In this document: in pieces, positions 8,020-15,841 of the stretch
Layout of the letters: each line of letters opens with the position of its first letter
How positions within the stretch are numbered: position 1 is the stretch's first letter
Origin: an uncultured Erysipelotrichaceae bacterium
GTDB taxonomy: Bacteria > Bacillota_I > Bacilli_A > RFN20 > CAG-826
DNA: 64,000 nt
Direction: 5' to 3'
NCBI GenBank assembly: GCA_900315885.1
Contig: ONAT01000005.1
Span: 1-64,000, forward strand
Notes under the pieces: generated by a model
What the model was told of the DNA's origin: nothing
What the model saw: the letters and a program-made list of their open reading frames with translations, nothing else
Databases searched by the model: none
Translations under genes and position numbers: made by a program

Positions 8020-8110
8020 TGGCGGAGAAAGAGGGATTTGAACCCTCGCACCCTGTTACAAGTCTACTAGCTTTCCAAGCCAGCCCCTTCAACCACTTGG
8101 GTATTTCTCC
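8020..8110 (-). tRNA. tRNA-Ser (anticodon GGA)
   Basis: Minus-strand sequence starts GGAGAAATACCCAAGTGG and ends TTTCTCCGCCA, so CCA is encoded. The acceptor arms GGAGAAA/TTTCTCC pair. The anticodon loop CTTGGAAA carries GGA, reading TCC/TCT serine codons. A long variable arm, typical of class II tRNA-Ser, and the T arm GGGTTCGAATCC-like segment are present. It shares the acceptor and D arm with the tRNA-Ser at 60988. Confidence 0.95.
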
Positions 8111-8206
8111 AACGGTTGTTATTATAGCAAGAAATTATATTTTTGTCATTAGTTTTTGCAATTATGACTTAAATAAGTCATAATGTTATTGTTTAAGGTG
8201 AAAAAA

Positions 8207-9172
8207 ATGAAAGATTTAGTTATTAGTAAAGAAAATGAAGGTCAACGTGTAGATAAATTTGTACGTAAGTATTTAAATGACGCTCCACTTTCTTTTGTGT
8301 ATAAAACTTTTAGAAAAAAAGATGTTAAAGTAAATGGTCATTGGGTTAACATTGATTACATTTTGAAAAAAGATGATGTGTTAAGAATTTATGTTACTGA
8401 CAGTCAATTATTAGAATTTAATAATCCTAAGCCAATTGAAAATGTAAAATTTAATCATGAAATAATCTATGAAGATGAAAACATTTTAATTGTTAATAAG
8501 CCAAGAGGATTATTAGTGCATGGTGATAGTAATGAAAAACGTTTAACATTATCAAATCAAGTGCTCAATTATTTGTATTCTAAAGGTGACTATAATCCAA
8601 ATGATAATTATGGCTTTGTGCCAGCACCAGCACATCGAATTGACCGCAACACATCGGGCTTAGTAATATTTGGTAAGACGATAAAAGCTCTTCAAATATT
8701 ACTAGGCTTATTTAAAGATAAAGACAACTTAGAAAAAACTTACTTAGCTTTAGTTGTTGGACATGTAGATAAAGCCGGAGATATTAATGCACCACTTATC
8801 AAAGATGAAAACAGCGGACTTGTTAAAGTTGATTTCCATTCTAAGAATTCAAAACAAGCTATTTCGCATTATGAAGTTGAGCGTTATTTTGCAAACTATT
8901 CACTTGTCAATGTGACTATTTTAACAGGTAGAACACATCAAATTAGAGTGCATATGAATTATATCGGTCACCCAGTCGTAGGTGATGGGAAATATGGTGA
9001 TTTTAAAGTAAATAAAATCTTTAAATCAGAATATAATTTTGAAAATCAATTCTTACATGCAAGAAGGATTCATTTCTTAGAAATACCAGGAGTTTTAAGC
9101 TATTTGAGCAATAAAACTTTTGTAGCCAAACTTACTCGTGAAGAAGAAAAGATTATTAACAATTTAAAATAA
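8207..9172 (+). CDS. RluA-family 23S rRNA pseudouridine synthase
   Basis: Converts uridine to pseudouridine in large-subunit rRNA. 321 aa, normal for RluC/RluD. Residues about 10-65 are an S4 RNA-binding domain (EGQRVDKFVRKYL, DVKVNG). The catalytic loop HRIDRNTSGLVIFGKT contains the essential Asp of HRLDxxTSG; GRTHQIRVHM and HARRIHFLE are also conserved. The start at 8207 follows AAGGTG; an upstream in-frame ATG at 8183 lacks a ribosome site. It heads a run with three unknown genes and the phosphohexomutase gene, all closely spaced. Confidence 0.92.
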   Translation: MKDLVISKENEGQRVDKFVRKYLNDAPLSFVYKTFRKKDVKVNGHWVNIDYILKKDDVLRIYVTDSQLLEFNNPKPIENVKFNHEIIYEDENILIVNKPRGLLVHGDSNEKRLTLSNQVLNYLYSKGDYNPNDNYGFVPAPAHRIDRNTSGLVIFGKTIKALQILLGLFKDKDNLEKTYLALVVGHVDKAGDINAPLIKDENSGLVKVDFHSKNSKQAISHYEVERYFANYSLVNVTILTGRTHQIRVHMNYIGHPVVGDGKYGDFKVNKIFKSEYNFENQFLHARRIHFLEIPGVLSYLSNKTFVAKLTREEEKIINNLK

Positions 9173-9181
9173 GGAGAGTTT

Positions 9182-9685
9182 ATGGTATCGGTAACACTAA
9201 TTTACTTATTATTAAACATACTTTTAATTATAAGCATAGTGTTTTCAAACGCCTTTAAAGCGCGTGTTTTATCAACGACTTTTTTCCTTGTTGATTTAGT
9301 GATTATCTTAATCAAAGTGTTTGATAAATATATTAATGGTAATCTCTTAGAAAATTCTTTAATTAATTTAATCTATTCCCTAAATTTAACCGATAGCAGT
9401 TCACGTTATGTTTTGTTCTTTGCAGGACTAATCGTTTTGCTTCAATGCTTTGTTTTATGGATCACTTTATATGCTTTGTTTCGAAGATTTGTGCCTTATC
9501 AACCACCAATCTTGTTATCAAAGCACGAAGAAAGAAATATATTTTATGAATCATTATTTTGGAAAATCGTATTGTTTTTAACTACGAATTTTTTAATGAT
9601 TTTTACTTTGCGTATAGTTAATTACGCTGCCGATTTAGAATACGGCTTTTTAGAGATTATTTTCTCTTTTGGATTTGGGGTGTAG
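9182..9685 (+). CDS. Four-helix integral membrane protein, unknown
   Basis: Not recognised; 167 aa. About four hydrophobic segments: residues 4-22, 28-46, 80-104 and 130-146. The loop between helices 3 and 4 is basic and polar (RRFVPYQPPILLSKHEERN). The start follows AAGGAGAG and lies nine bases after the pseudouridine synthase stop, and the next gene begins five bases after its TAG, so it belongs to the same operon. Probably a structural or regulatory membrane protein of the envelope; no function is claimed. Confidence 0.7.
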   Translation: MVSVTLIYLLLNILLIISIVFSNAFKARVLSTTFFLVDLVIILIKVFDKYINGNLLENSLINLIYSLNLTDSSSRYVLFFAGLIVLLQCFVLWITLYALFRRFVPYQPPILLSKHEERNIFYESLFWKIVLFLTTNFLMIFTLRIVNYAADLEYGFLEIIFSFGFGV

Positions 9686-9689
9686 CGTT

Positions 9690-10772
9690 ATGAATCCACG
9701 TGAGAAAGTATTGCTTTTAGCTGAAATGTTTGGCGTTGATGTTAGCGATAAAATTTCGGATGTCTTAAAAGAAATTGAAAATAACAACCATTATAAGCAA
9801 TTAGTCATTAACGTTGAGATGGCTAAGAAATATCAAGTGCCATATTCGCAAAACTTTTTAAAAGAATATGAAGAAACGAAATTAGCTAATATCAGTTCTT
9901 TTAAAGACGCACTTGTTGCAAGAGCAAAAATTGATTATTTATATCAAATATCGCAACCCAAATATTTTATTAATCCAATAATGTTTAATCCTCTTGAAAT
10001 GTCGACAAACATTACCACAATTGGAGAATTGCCTTGCTATTTTAAGAATAAAGAATATTCAATTAATCAATTAATTGTTAATCCTGATATTAAATATAAT
10101 GACAAAATTAAAGTGATTAAAGAATTAACAAATAAGTGGAGAGAAGATGCTAAAAACACTGTTATTGATGAAATAAACCACCAGTTGATGGGTAAAAAAC
10201 AAAACAAATTAAAAAATATAGTTTATGCCTTTAAACGAGGATTAGTTTTTTATATCTTTATTATTTTAGGTGTAGCATTATTTTTAGTGACTATTTTCTC
10301 GTCTTCGGAATTTTTCCATTCTGTTGTGCACGATACAAATGTGACAAGCATTGCCTTTTTCATTTACTCGATTATTTTGTTTTTGTTCATGGGTGCGGAT
10401 GCTTTAGACGCTCACGCAGAAAGGTCGCGTACATTTGAAAAAGAATATTGCTTGTATTATTTAAAGAGCCATGCTTATTTAGCTATTACAAACTTAGAAG
10501 ATGCTGCATTTAATATAAGAGAATTACTAATTAAAGGAATTAAAGAAAAGAAACCAGTTGATACCAATATTACCAAAATCAACTATTTAGTTAATTTTAG
10601 ACGTATCGTTTTATTCTTAAATCTAGATGATAAAGAAATAGATGAAAATATGGAATCTTTGTTAAATGTATATCACGGTATTAGAGTTACAATGCTCGTT
10701 ACGTTTATTTTATCATTCTTGTTCTATGGATTGTGCCTTGTTATTTCGTTACTAAATGGAGGTGTCATTTAA
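9690..10772 (+). CDS. Membrane protein with large cytosolic N-terminal region, unknown
   Basis: Not recognised; about 360 aa from the ATG at 9690 (MNPREKVLLLAEMFG). The first 185 residues are soluble and helical, followed by two helices (LVFYIFIILGVALFLVTIF; IAFFIYSIILFLFMGAD), a polar helical region and a final helix near the C terminus. The TAA overlaps the next gene's ATG (TAATG), indicating coupling with the 10772 gene. The two probably form a complex with the 167-aa protein before them (inference from spacing only). No ribosome site is obvious before 9690, so coupling to the upstream gene may supply ribosomes. Confidence 0.7.
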   Translation: MNPREKVLLLAEMFGVDVSDKISDVLKEIENNNHYKQLVINVEMAKKYQVPYSQNFLKEYEETKLANISSFKDALVARAKIDYLYQISQPKYFINPIMFNPLEMSTNITTIGELPCYFKNKEYSINQLIVNPDIKYNDKIKVIKELTNKWREDAKNTVIDEINHQLMGKKQNKLKNIVYAFKRGLVFYIFIILGVALFLVTIFSSSEFFHSVVHDTNVTSIAFFIYSIILFLFMGADALDAHAERSRTFEKEYCLYYLKSHAYLAITNLEDAAFNIRELLIKGIKEKKPVDTNITKINYLVNFRRIVLFLNLDDKEIDENMESLLNVYHGIRVTMLVTFILSFLFYGLCLVISLLNGGVI

Positions 10773-11455
10773 TGAATCTTGATGTTTATTTTGAAGACCT
10801 TCATATTACTAATTTAGTGGAACTAGGCCAAAATATGTATTTATATCCTGATTTAGCTTTTAGCTTAATCTTACGTGATGATTTCCAAGAGGCTTTAAGA
10901 CAAGAAGAACCATTAATATATCAAAGGTTTGAAGAACTTAAAGATATTGAAGATGATGACATTTTTGTTTTTAAAGTAAGTTATTTGTTTTGCCCATATA
11001 TGACTTTGCGTTATCACAAATATCGATTTGATAAATTAGAAGATTTAGGTAATAAAATGATTAATTTTGGACCGACAATAGATGTCTATTTAGAAGACTT
11101 ATTAAAAAATCATCTAATTTCTTATGTGTTTGAACTTCAAGGTCTTAACACAATTAGCAAAGAAAGTTATCGCTACATCAAAGAAGCGGAGAGATTATAT
11201 TTAACAAATCGTACGCGCGCATATTTTAAATTAGCCTTTAATTTATCAAAATTAAATGTTTTAGTGTATAATGGAAGAGCGTATGTAAATCCGAAATCTT
11301 TTTTAGAAGCCATGACGAACGATGTAAATATTACTAAGTTCGCTCTTGAATTTGAAGAAAACGATTATTTCTTTGCTTGGCTTGATTATCTTGGCTATCA
11401 AAAAAGGATTGAAAGATTTTATAATCTTGTTAATTATATTGATGAAAGGAAATAA
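10772..11455 (+). CDS. Soluble hypothetical protein (227 aa)
   Basis: Not recognised. The start at 10772 follows GGAGGTG by five bases and overlaps the previous stop; an in-frame start 39 bases upstream is inside the preceding gene without a ribosome site. The protein is acidic, rich in Leu, Tyr, Phe and Glu, with no signal or membrane segment, and looks all-helical (ITNLVELGQNMYLYPDLAFS, LILRDDFQEALRQEEPLIYQ). Its end is only four bases before the phosphohexomutase start. Likely a cytosolic partner of the membrane protein it is coupled to. Confidence 0.65.
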   Translation: MNLDVYFEDLHITNLVELGQNMYLYPDLAFSLILRDDFQEALRQEEPLIYQRFEELKDIEDDDIFVFKVSYLFCPYMTLRYHKYRFDKLEDLGNKMINFGPTIDVYLEDLLKNHLISYVFELQGLNTISKESYRYIKEAERLYLTNRTRAYFKLAFNLSKLNVLVYNGRAYVNPKSFLEAMTNDVNITKFALEFEENDYFFAWLDYLGYQKRIERFYNLVNYIDERK

Positions 11456-11459
11456 AAAA

Positions 11460-13172
11460 ATGAGTATTATTGAAGAAAATTATCAAAGATGGCTTGCTTC
11501 ACCAGTCGTGGATGAAAAAACAAAAGAAGAAATCCGCAAAATGAGTGAAAGTGAGAAAAGCGATGCGTTTTTTAAAGATGCAGAATTTGGAACAGCAGGT
11601 ATGCGTGGCATTTTAGGTCCAGGCACAAATAGATTAAATATTTTTACTGTTCGTAAGTCTACCATAGCATTTGGCAAATATCTTATTGAGAAATTCAAAA
11701 AAGAAGGTAAAAAACGCGGAGTAGTTATTTCACATGACAATAGATTTATGTCTCGTGAATTTACTCTAGATACGGCAAAAACATTAAATAAAATGGGTAT
11801 TAATACTTATATATTTGATAGTTTAAGACCAACTCCAGAATTATCCTTTGCAGTAAGAGAAATGCATGCAGTCGGAGGCGTAATGATTACGGCTTCTCAT
11901 AATCCAAAAGAATATAATGGTTATAAGGTATATGATGAAAATGGTTGTCAATTAGTGCCATATCGTATTGAAAGACTATTAGAGATTTTAGCAGAATTAC
12001 CAGATGAATTATCAGTTCATATTGATGAAGCAAAAGTGCCAGGAGTTAACACTGTTCTAACTAGCGAGATAGACGATAAATATGTTGATGCGGTATTAGG
12101 TATTAGATTAAATCCCGATTTAGACAAAAAAGGATTTAAAGTTGTTTATACTCCTCAACATGGTACAAGTTTTATTCCTGCAATGAAAATGTTTGAAAAA
12201 GCAGGATATAAAGATAATATTTTCCCAGTTGAAAAGCAATGTACGCCAGATCCAAACTTCTCTAATACTTTATCACCAAATCCAGAAGTAAAAGATGCTT
12301 ACATTGAGCCAATCAAATTAGCAAAAGAAATTTCAGCAGATTTAATTGTTATGACTGATCCAGACGCTGATCGTGTCGGTGTCGCATTTAAAAACAAAAA
12401 TGGTGAATACGAGTTATTAACAGGTAACCAATCAGGTGGGCTTTTAATTGACTATATCTTAGGACAAAGAAAAGCAAAAGGATTGTTATCTAATAATGGT
12501 GTTATGTATAACACAATTGTTACATCAACTTTTGGTACAAAAATCGCAAAAAGTTATGGCGTAAAAACTGTTTCATTATTAACAGGATTTAAGTTTATTG
12601 GTGATGCTATTGACTTAGCATTGAAAAATAATGGCCCACATTATGAATTTGGCTATGAAGAATCATATGGTTGCCTTATCGCTCCATTCGCTCGTGATAA
12701 AGATGCACAACAAGCCCTTTTAATGCTTGTAGAAATGACTTTGTTCCATTTAAGAGAAGGCAAAACTTTAGATGTTGTAATGGATGAATTACAACAAAAA
12801 TTTAATTATTACAATGATACACAATTCTCAATTTTCTTCCCTGGTTCAGAAGGACCAAGCAAGATGTCTAAATTGATGGATGAATTGCGTGGTAATATTA
12901 GTGATATAGCTGGTTACAAAGTGACACGTGTCGAAGATTATGAAAAAGGTATTGCTAAAAACGCAGATGGCACGACTGAAAAATTAACTTTGCCAGTATC
13001 TAATGTTTTAAAGTTCTTCTTAGGCGAAGATATAATGATTAGTATTCGTCCTAGTGGTACAGAACCAAAATGTAAATTCTACTATGGCACGAATGCTAAA
13101 GACAAAGAAGAAGTAAAGACTTTACCAAGTAAACTTCATGAAGATTTATTGAAGAAAATTGGATTAAAATAA
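11460..13172 (+). CDS. pgcA: Alpha-phosphohexomutase (phosphoglucomutase/phosphomannomutase)
   Basis: Interconverts hexose 1- and 6-phosphates, feeding cell-wall and glycolipid sugar nucleotide synthesis. 570 aa, the usual size for Firmicutes PgcA. Four domains are recognisable: the N-terminal FGTAGMRGILGPG loop, the phosphoserine loop TASHNPKEYNGYKVY, the metal loop DPDADRVGVAF, the sugar loop GYEESYGC, and the phosphate-binding RPSGTEPKCKFYY at the C terminus. All key residues are present, so it should be active. The start MSIIEENYQRW at 11460 is preceded by GAAAGGA. It is the last gene of the 8.2-13.2 kb run. Confidence 0.92.
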   Translation: MSIIEENYQRWLASPVVDEKTKEEIRKMSESEKSDAFFKDAEFGTAGMRGILGPGTNRLNIFTVRKSTIAFGKYLIEKFKKEGKKRGVVISHDNRFMSREFTLDTAKTLNKMGINTYIFDSLRPTPELSFAVREMHAVGGVMITASHNPKEYNGYKVYDENGCQLVPYRIERLLEILAELPDELSVHIDEAKVPGVNTVLTSEIDDKYVDAVLGIRLNPDLDKKGFKVVYTPQHGTSFIPAMKMFEKAGYKDNIFPVEKQCTPDPNFSNTLSPNPEVKDAYIEPIKLAKEISADLIVMTDPDADRVGVAFKNKNGEYELLTGNQSGGLLIDYILGQRKAKGLLSNNGVMYNTIVTSTFGTKIAKSYGVKTVSLLTGFKFIGDAIDLALKNNGPHYEFGYEESYGCLIAPFARDKDAQQALLMLVEMTLFHLREGKTLDVVMDELQQKFNYYNDTQFSIFFPGSEGPSKMSKLMDELRGNISDIAGYKVTRVEDYEKGIAKNADGTTEKLTLPVSNVLKFFLGEDIMISIRPSGTEPKCKFYYGTNAKDKEEVKTLPSKLHEDLLKKIGLK

Positions 13173-13251
13173 CATACTTAACAAATTAAGCAATCGAGAA
13201 TTACCGCAGTTCCCATAGGGAATTTTAGGTAAAGGCGCAATGTTCAGAGTC

Positions 13252-13280
13252 AGGCGTAGCGGAATGCCACGCCTTTTCTC
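13252..13280 (+). terminator. Hairpin after phosphohexomutase, possible terminator
   Basis: AGGCGT (13252-13257) and ACGCCT (13269-13274) pair, followed by TTTTCTCTT. It lies 80 bases past the pgcA stop and just beyond the end of the recombinase remnant, so it could serve either. Confidence 0.4.
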
Positions 13281-13296
13281 TTGCTGTTTGTCGGCT

Positions 13297-13503
13297 TCAA
13301 TCATCTTTGTCGGTGAGTTCGTTGCCCCATATCGGATGGTCGATTGCTCTGACGAAATTGTAAAAGATTTCTACCGTTTGTCTGTAATGTCCGTCGATTT
13401 TCGTCTTTTCGTGAACAACGACTTTTTCGATGAACGCGCGCAGTATTTCGGGTGTGAGTTCTTCAAAACTATTATACTTTCTTTTTGTCGTACTTAAATT
13501 AAC
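13297..13503 (-). pseudogene. C-terminal remnant of a large serine recombinase (TnpX-like)
   Basis: Minus-strand frame ending TGA at 13297 reads EELTPEILRAFIEKVVVHEK, then KTKIDGHYRQTVEIFYNFVR and HPIWG. This is the end of Tn4451/TnpX-type large serine recombinases (DUF4368 region: LTPEILRxxIxKIVVHEK...VEIYYNF). The catalytic N-terminal half is missing, because upstream sequence turns AT-rich and shows no match. It marks the edge of an integrated element beside the potassium-transport island. Confidence 0.7.
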
Positions 13504-13560
13504 ACTTTATACATCAATAATATACTATTGATTGCCTTTCTTCAAATGATCTATAAAAAA

Positions 13561-13619
13561 AAATGCAATTACAACTTTTTTAATTTTCATCATTTTTTTT
13601 GAAGTTAATAATTGCATTT
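13561..13619. repeat. 11-bp-arm inverted repeat
   Basis: AAATGCAATTA (13561-13571) and TAATTGCATTT (13609-13619) are perfect arms. The loop contains near-complementary T- and A-rich runs, and a partial direct copy of the right side (TTTGAAGCTAATAATTTTTT) follows at about 13637. Possibly a terminator or element end. Confidence 0.5.
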
Positions 13620-13659
13620 TTATCTCATACGTTTGTTTTTGAAGCTAATAATTTTTTGA

Positions 13660-13764
13660 GAACATAACAATCCGTATTCAGTGAACGGCAAGAATTATGT
13701 CATGGTTGCCGATGAAAGCCGGAAGTTGACGCTTTCCGAACTTATGATATTTTTTTTAGACTAA
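13660..13764 (+). pseudogene. Short 3' coding remnant, origin unclear
   Basis: A frame opening after TGA at 13657 reads YSVNGKNYVMVADESRKLTL then SELMIFFLD and TAA. It looks like the tail of a real protein rather than random sequence (GC-rich codons, balanced composition), but has no start and I cannot name a family. It faces the CorC-like pseudogene end with one base between them. Probably element debris. Confidence 0.3.
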
Positions 13765-13765
13765 T

Positions 13766-15075
13766 TTACTCTGCGTTGATGTTTGAAGTTTCAACTTTGA
13801 TTGCCTGAGTATGAGTATTCGAAACCTTTATGATTGTTATCAAAAGACCTTCATACGCAAAAGATTATCCCTCGCATGGTATTTTATTACATTTTTCAAT
13901 AATCCACCCGTTAACGGTAGTAGATTCGGAGGTATCGTCGGGAGAAAGATTAAAAAAATCAAAGAAATTGTCAATAGAAATAGAAGTGTTTATATGATAA
14001 GTTGTATCGTTTTCTTTGTATATCAATTCTATCGGTTTGTCTTTTTCATCCCAAATTTCGCCAACAAGTTCTTCTAAAATATCTTCCATCGTAACAATAC
14101 CCGCAGTCATTTCGTACCTGTCTATAAGAATTGCAATATGCGTGTGCATTTTTTGCATTTCTTTGAACAATAAATCCAAGCGTTTTGTTTTCGAAACAAA
14201 CATAGGCGGTTTCAAAATCTGTGACAATTCGAATCAAGGCTATTCGCGATTCAAAAGAAATTCCCGCGTATATAAAATGCCGATGATATTGTCAACGTCG
14301 CCCGAATAAACGGAAATACGGGAATAATTTTTTGTTTGAATTTCTTCCATAATTTTATCGTCCGAAATAGTATCCGGTATGCATGAAACACACATTTTAG
14401 GCGTCATTACGTCTTCCACCATCATTCCGTCGAGTTTGAATACGTTCTTTATATATCTTATATCTTCTTTATCCAAAGTTCATTCATCGCCGCCGGCATC
14501 CAGCATTAAAACAATATCTTCTTCCGACACGGTTTCATTATCATCTTTCGGGTTTACCCCTAACAAAAGCAGAACCGCATTTGTGGAAACACTTAAAAAC
14601 CAGATAATCGGTTTTAAGATGATTGTTAAAAAAGTAATTATACCACACGCGGTGTCTGCAAGTTTCTCTTTATGTTTCATTGCCCACCGTTTAGGAACAA
14701 GTTCTCCTAATACAAGCGTAAAATATGACAATATCAAAGTAATCAGAATTACCGAAACGATATTGATAACGTCTGCATTCTGAGATGATATATTAAATGG
14801 TTTTATAAGCCGTTCCGAAAGCCCTTTTGCAAAGTTATCTGCCGCAAATGCAGAGCCGAGAAATCCCGCAAGCGTAACCCCGAATTGTATTGTGGAAAGA
14901 AATTTCGTCGATTCTTTTATTGTTTTCAATAGTTTCACAGCTTTTTTATTACCGTCGTTTGCGCGGGACTTTACTTTTTTTCGTTCAAAGATAGGATTGC
15001 AATTTCTGTCGCGGCAAAAAAGTGTTGAGTAGAATAAGTACTAATTGCAAAAGCAATCAGTAAAATGTATCTATG
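13766..15075 (-). pseudogene. CorC/HlyC-type (DUF21-CBS) membrane protein, multiply interrupted
   Basis: One frame runs from about 14975 down to TAA at 13766 and reads as a complete CNNM/CorC protein: DUF21 membrane domain (FLSTIQFGVTLAGFLGSAFA, LGELVPKRWAMKHKEK), CBS pair (MMVEDVMTPKMCV, GIVTMEDILEELVGEIWDE) and C-terminal CorC_HlyC domain. It is interrupted by four in-frame stops: TGA 14480-14482, TAG 14240-14242, TGA 14234-14236, TAA 13865-13867. A one-base shift in a run of seven T on the plus strand (14975-14981) separates the first helix (FFAATEIAILSLN). The family exports divalent cations or modulates magnesium. It lies downstream of the kdpDE-like pair. The exact start is not determined. 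Confidence 0.8.
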
Positions 15076-15139
15076 TAATATGTAAGTTCTTCTTATAATA
15101 TGCAAACCGAATGTTATCTTGACGGCTTAAATTCAATGT

Positions 15140-15841
15140 TTAATCGTCAATCTTTATCATTCTGTACCCGATGCCGACGTGAGTTTGAATATATTGCGGC
15201 GAATCGGCGGACGGTTCGATTTTTTTGCGCAAAGTCGCCATAAATACGCGCAGGGAAGCAACATTGCTTTCCCATGCCGCACCCCATATTTTTTGTGTAA
15301 TGAAAGTATGAGTAAGCACTTTTCCGACGTTTTTTGACAATAAGCATAGTAGTTTGTATTCGATAGGGGTAAGGTGGAGTTCTTCGCTGCTTAAATATGC
15401 ACAACCTGCGCCATAATCTATTTTCAGATTTCCGTTGACAAAAACCGATTCGGATTTGTTTGTCGATTGTATTGCAAGAAGCCTTCTTTTCGTAACACGG
15501 ATTCTTGCAAGCAATTCTTCGACGGAAAACGGTTTTGTTAGATAATCGTCCGCTCCGGCATCGAGCGCGTCGATTTTGTCCTTGTCTTCGGCGCGAGCGC
15601 TGATTACGATAATAGGCATTTCCGACCAGGAGCGTATTTTTCTGATAACGTCCACGCCGTCGATATCCGGCAAACCCAAATCGAGCAAAACAACATCCGG
15701 ATTGTGCGAAGATGCCTGCATAATGGCGTTTTCTCCATTTGTTGCGGTAATATAATCGTAGCCGTGAGTTTTCAAAGTTATTCCGATAAGATTACGGACG
15801 GGCGTGTCGTCTTCCACGACTAAAATCAGTAAGTTATTCAT
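15140..15841 (-). CDS. kdpE: KdpE-like OmpR-family response regulator
   Basis: DNA-binding response regulator, 233 aa. The N-terminal receiver has the acidic pocket (LVVEDDTPV), the phosphoacceptor Asp in VVLLDLGLPDIDG and the conserved Lys in DYLTKPFS. The C-terminal winged helix has LTPIEYKLLCLLSKNVGKVL and HVGIGYRM, typical of KdpE. The start MNNLLILVVEDD at 15841 overlaps the kinase stop by eight bases, so the pair is translationally coupled. No kdpFABC genes are in the window; the target is more likely the adjacent KtrAB-type system (inference). Codon use is GC-richer than native genes, as across the island. Confidence 0.88.
   Translation of the reverse strand: MNNLLILVVEDDTPVRNLIGITLKTHGYDYITATNGENAIMQASSHNPDVVLLDLGLPDIDGVDVIRKIRSWSEMPIIVISARAEDKDKIDALDAGADDYLTKPFSVEELLARIRVTKRRLLAIQSTNKSESVFVNGNLKIDYGAGCAYLSSEELHLTPIEYKLLCLLSKNVGKVLTHTFITQKIWGAAWESNVASLRVFMATLRKKIEPSADSPQYIQTHVGIGYRMIKIDD

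Noticed and set aside
7799-8092. 97-codon minus-strand frame across the tRNA-Ser
   Set aside because: It runs through the tRNA gene and its terminator and lacks a ribosome site.
7651-8110. Attachment site duplicate of the tRNA-Ser 3' end next to the accessory zone
   Set aside because: I could not find a second copy of the tRNA end within 1-7974.
13208-13224. Hairpin AGTTCCC-ATA-GGGAATT after pgcA as terminator
   Set aside because: No T-run follows it; the AGGCGT/ACGCCT hairpin downstream is the better candidate.
13240-13497. 85-codon plus-strand frame over the recombinase remnant
   Set aside because: The minus strand clearly encodes the recombinase C terminus; the plus frame is its complement.
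14234-14482. Stop-codon reassignment to explain the in-frame TGA and TAG codons of the CorC-like gene
   Set aside because: TAA, TAG and TGA all occur in the same frame together with an indel, and neighbouring genes end normally at TAA, so decay is the simpler reading.
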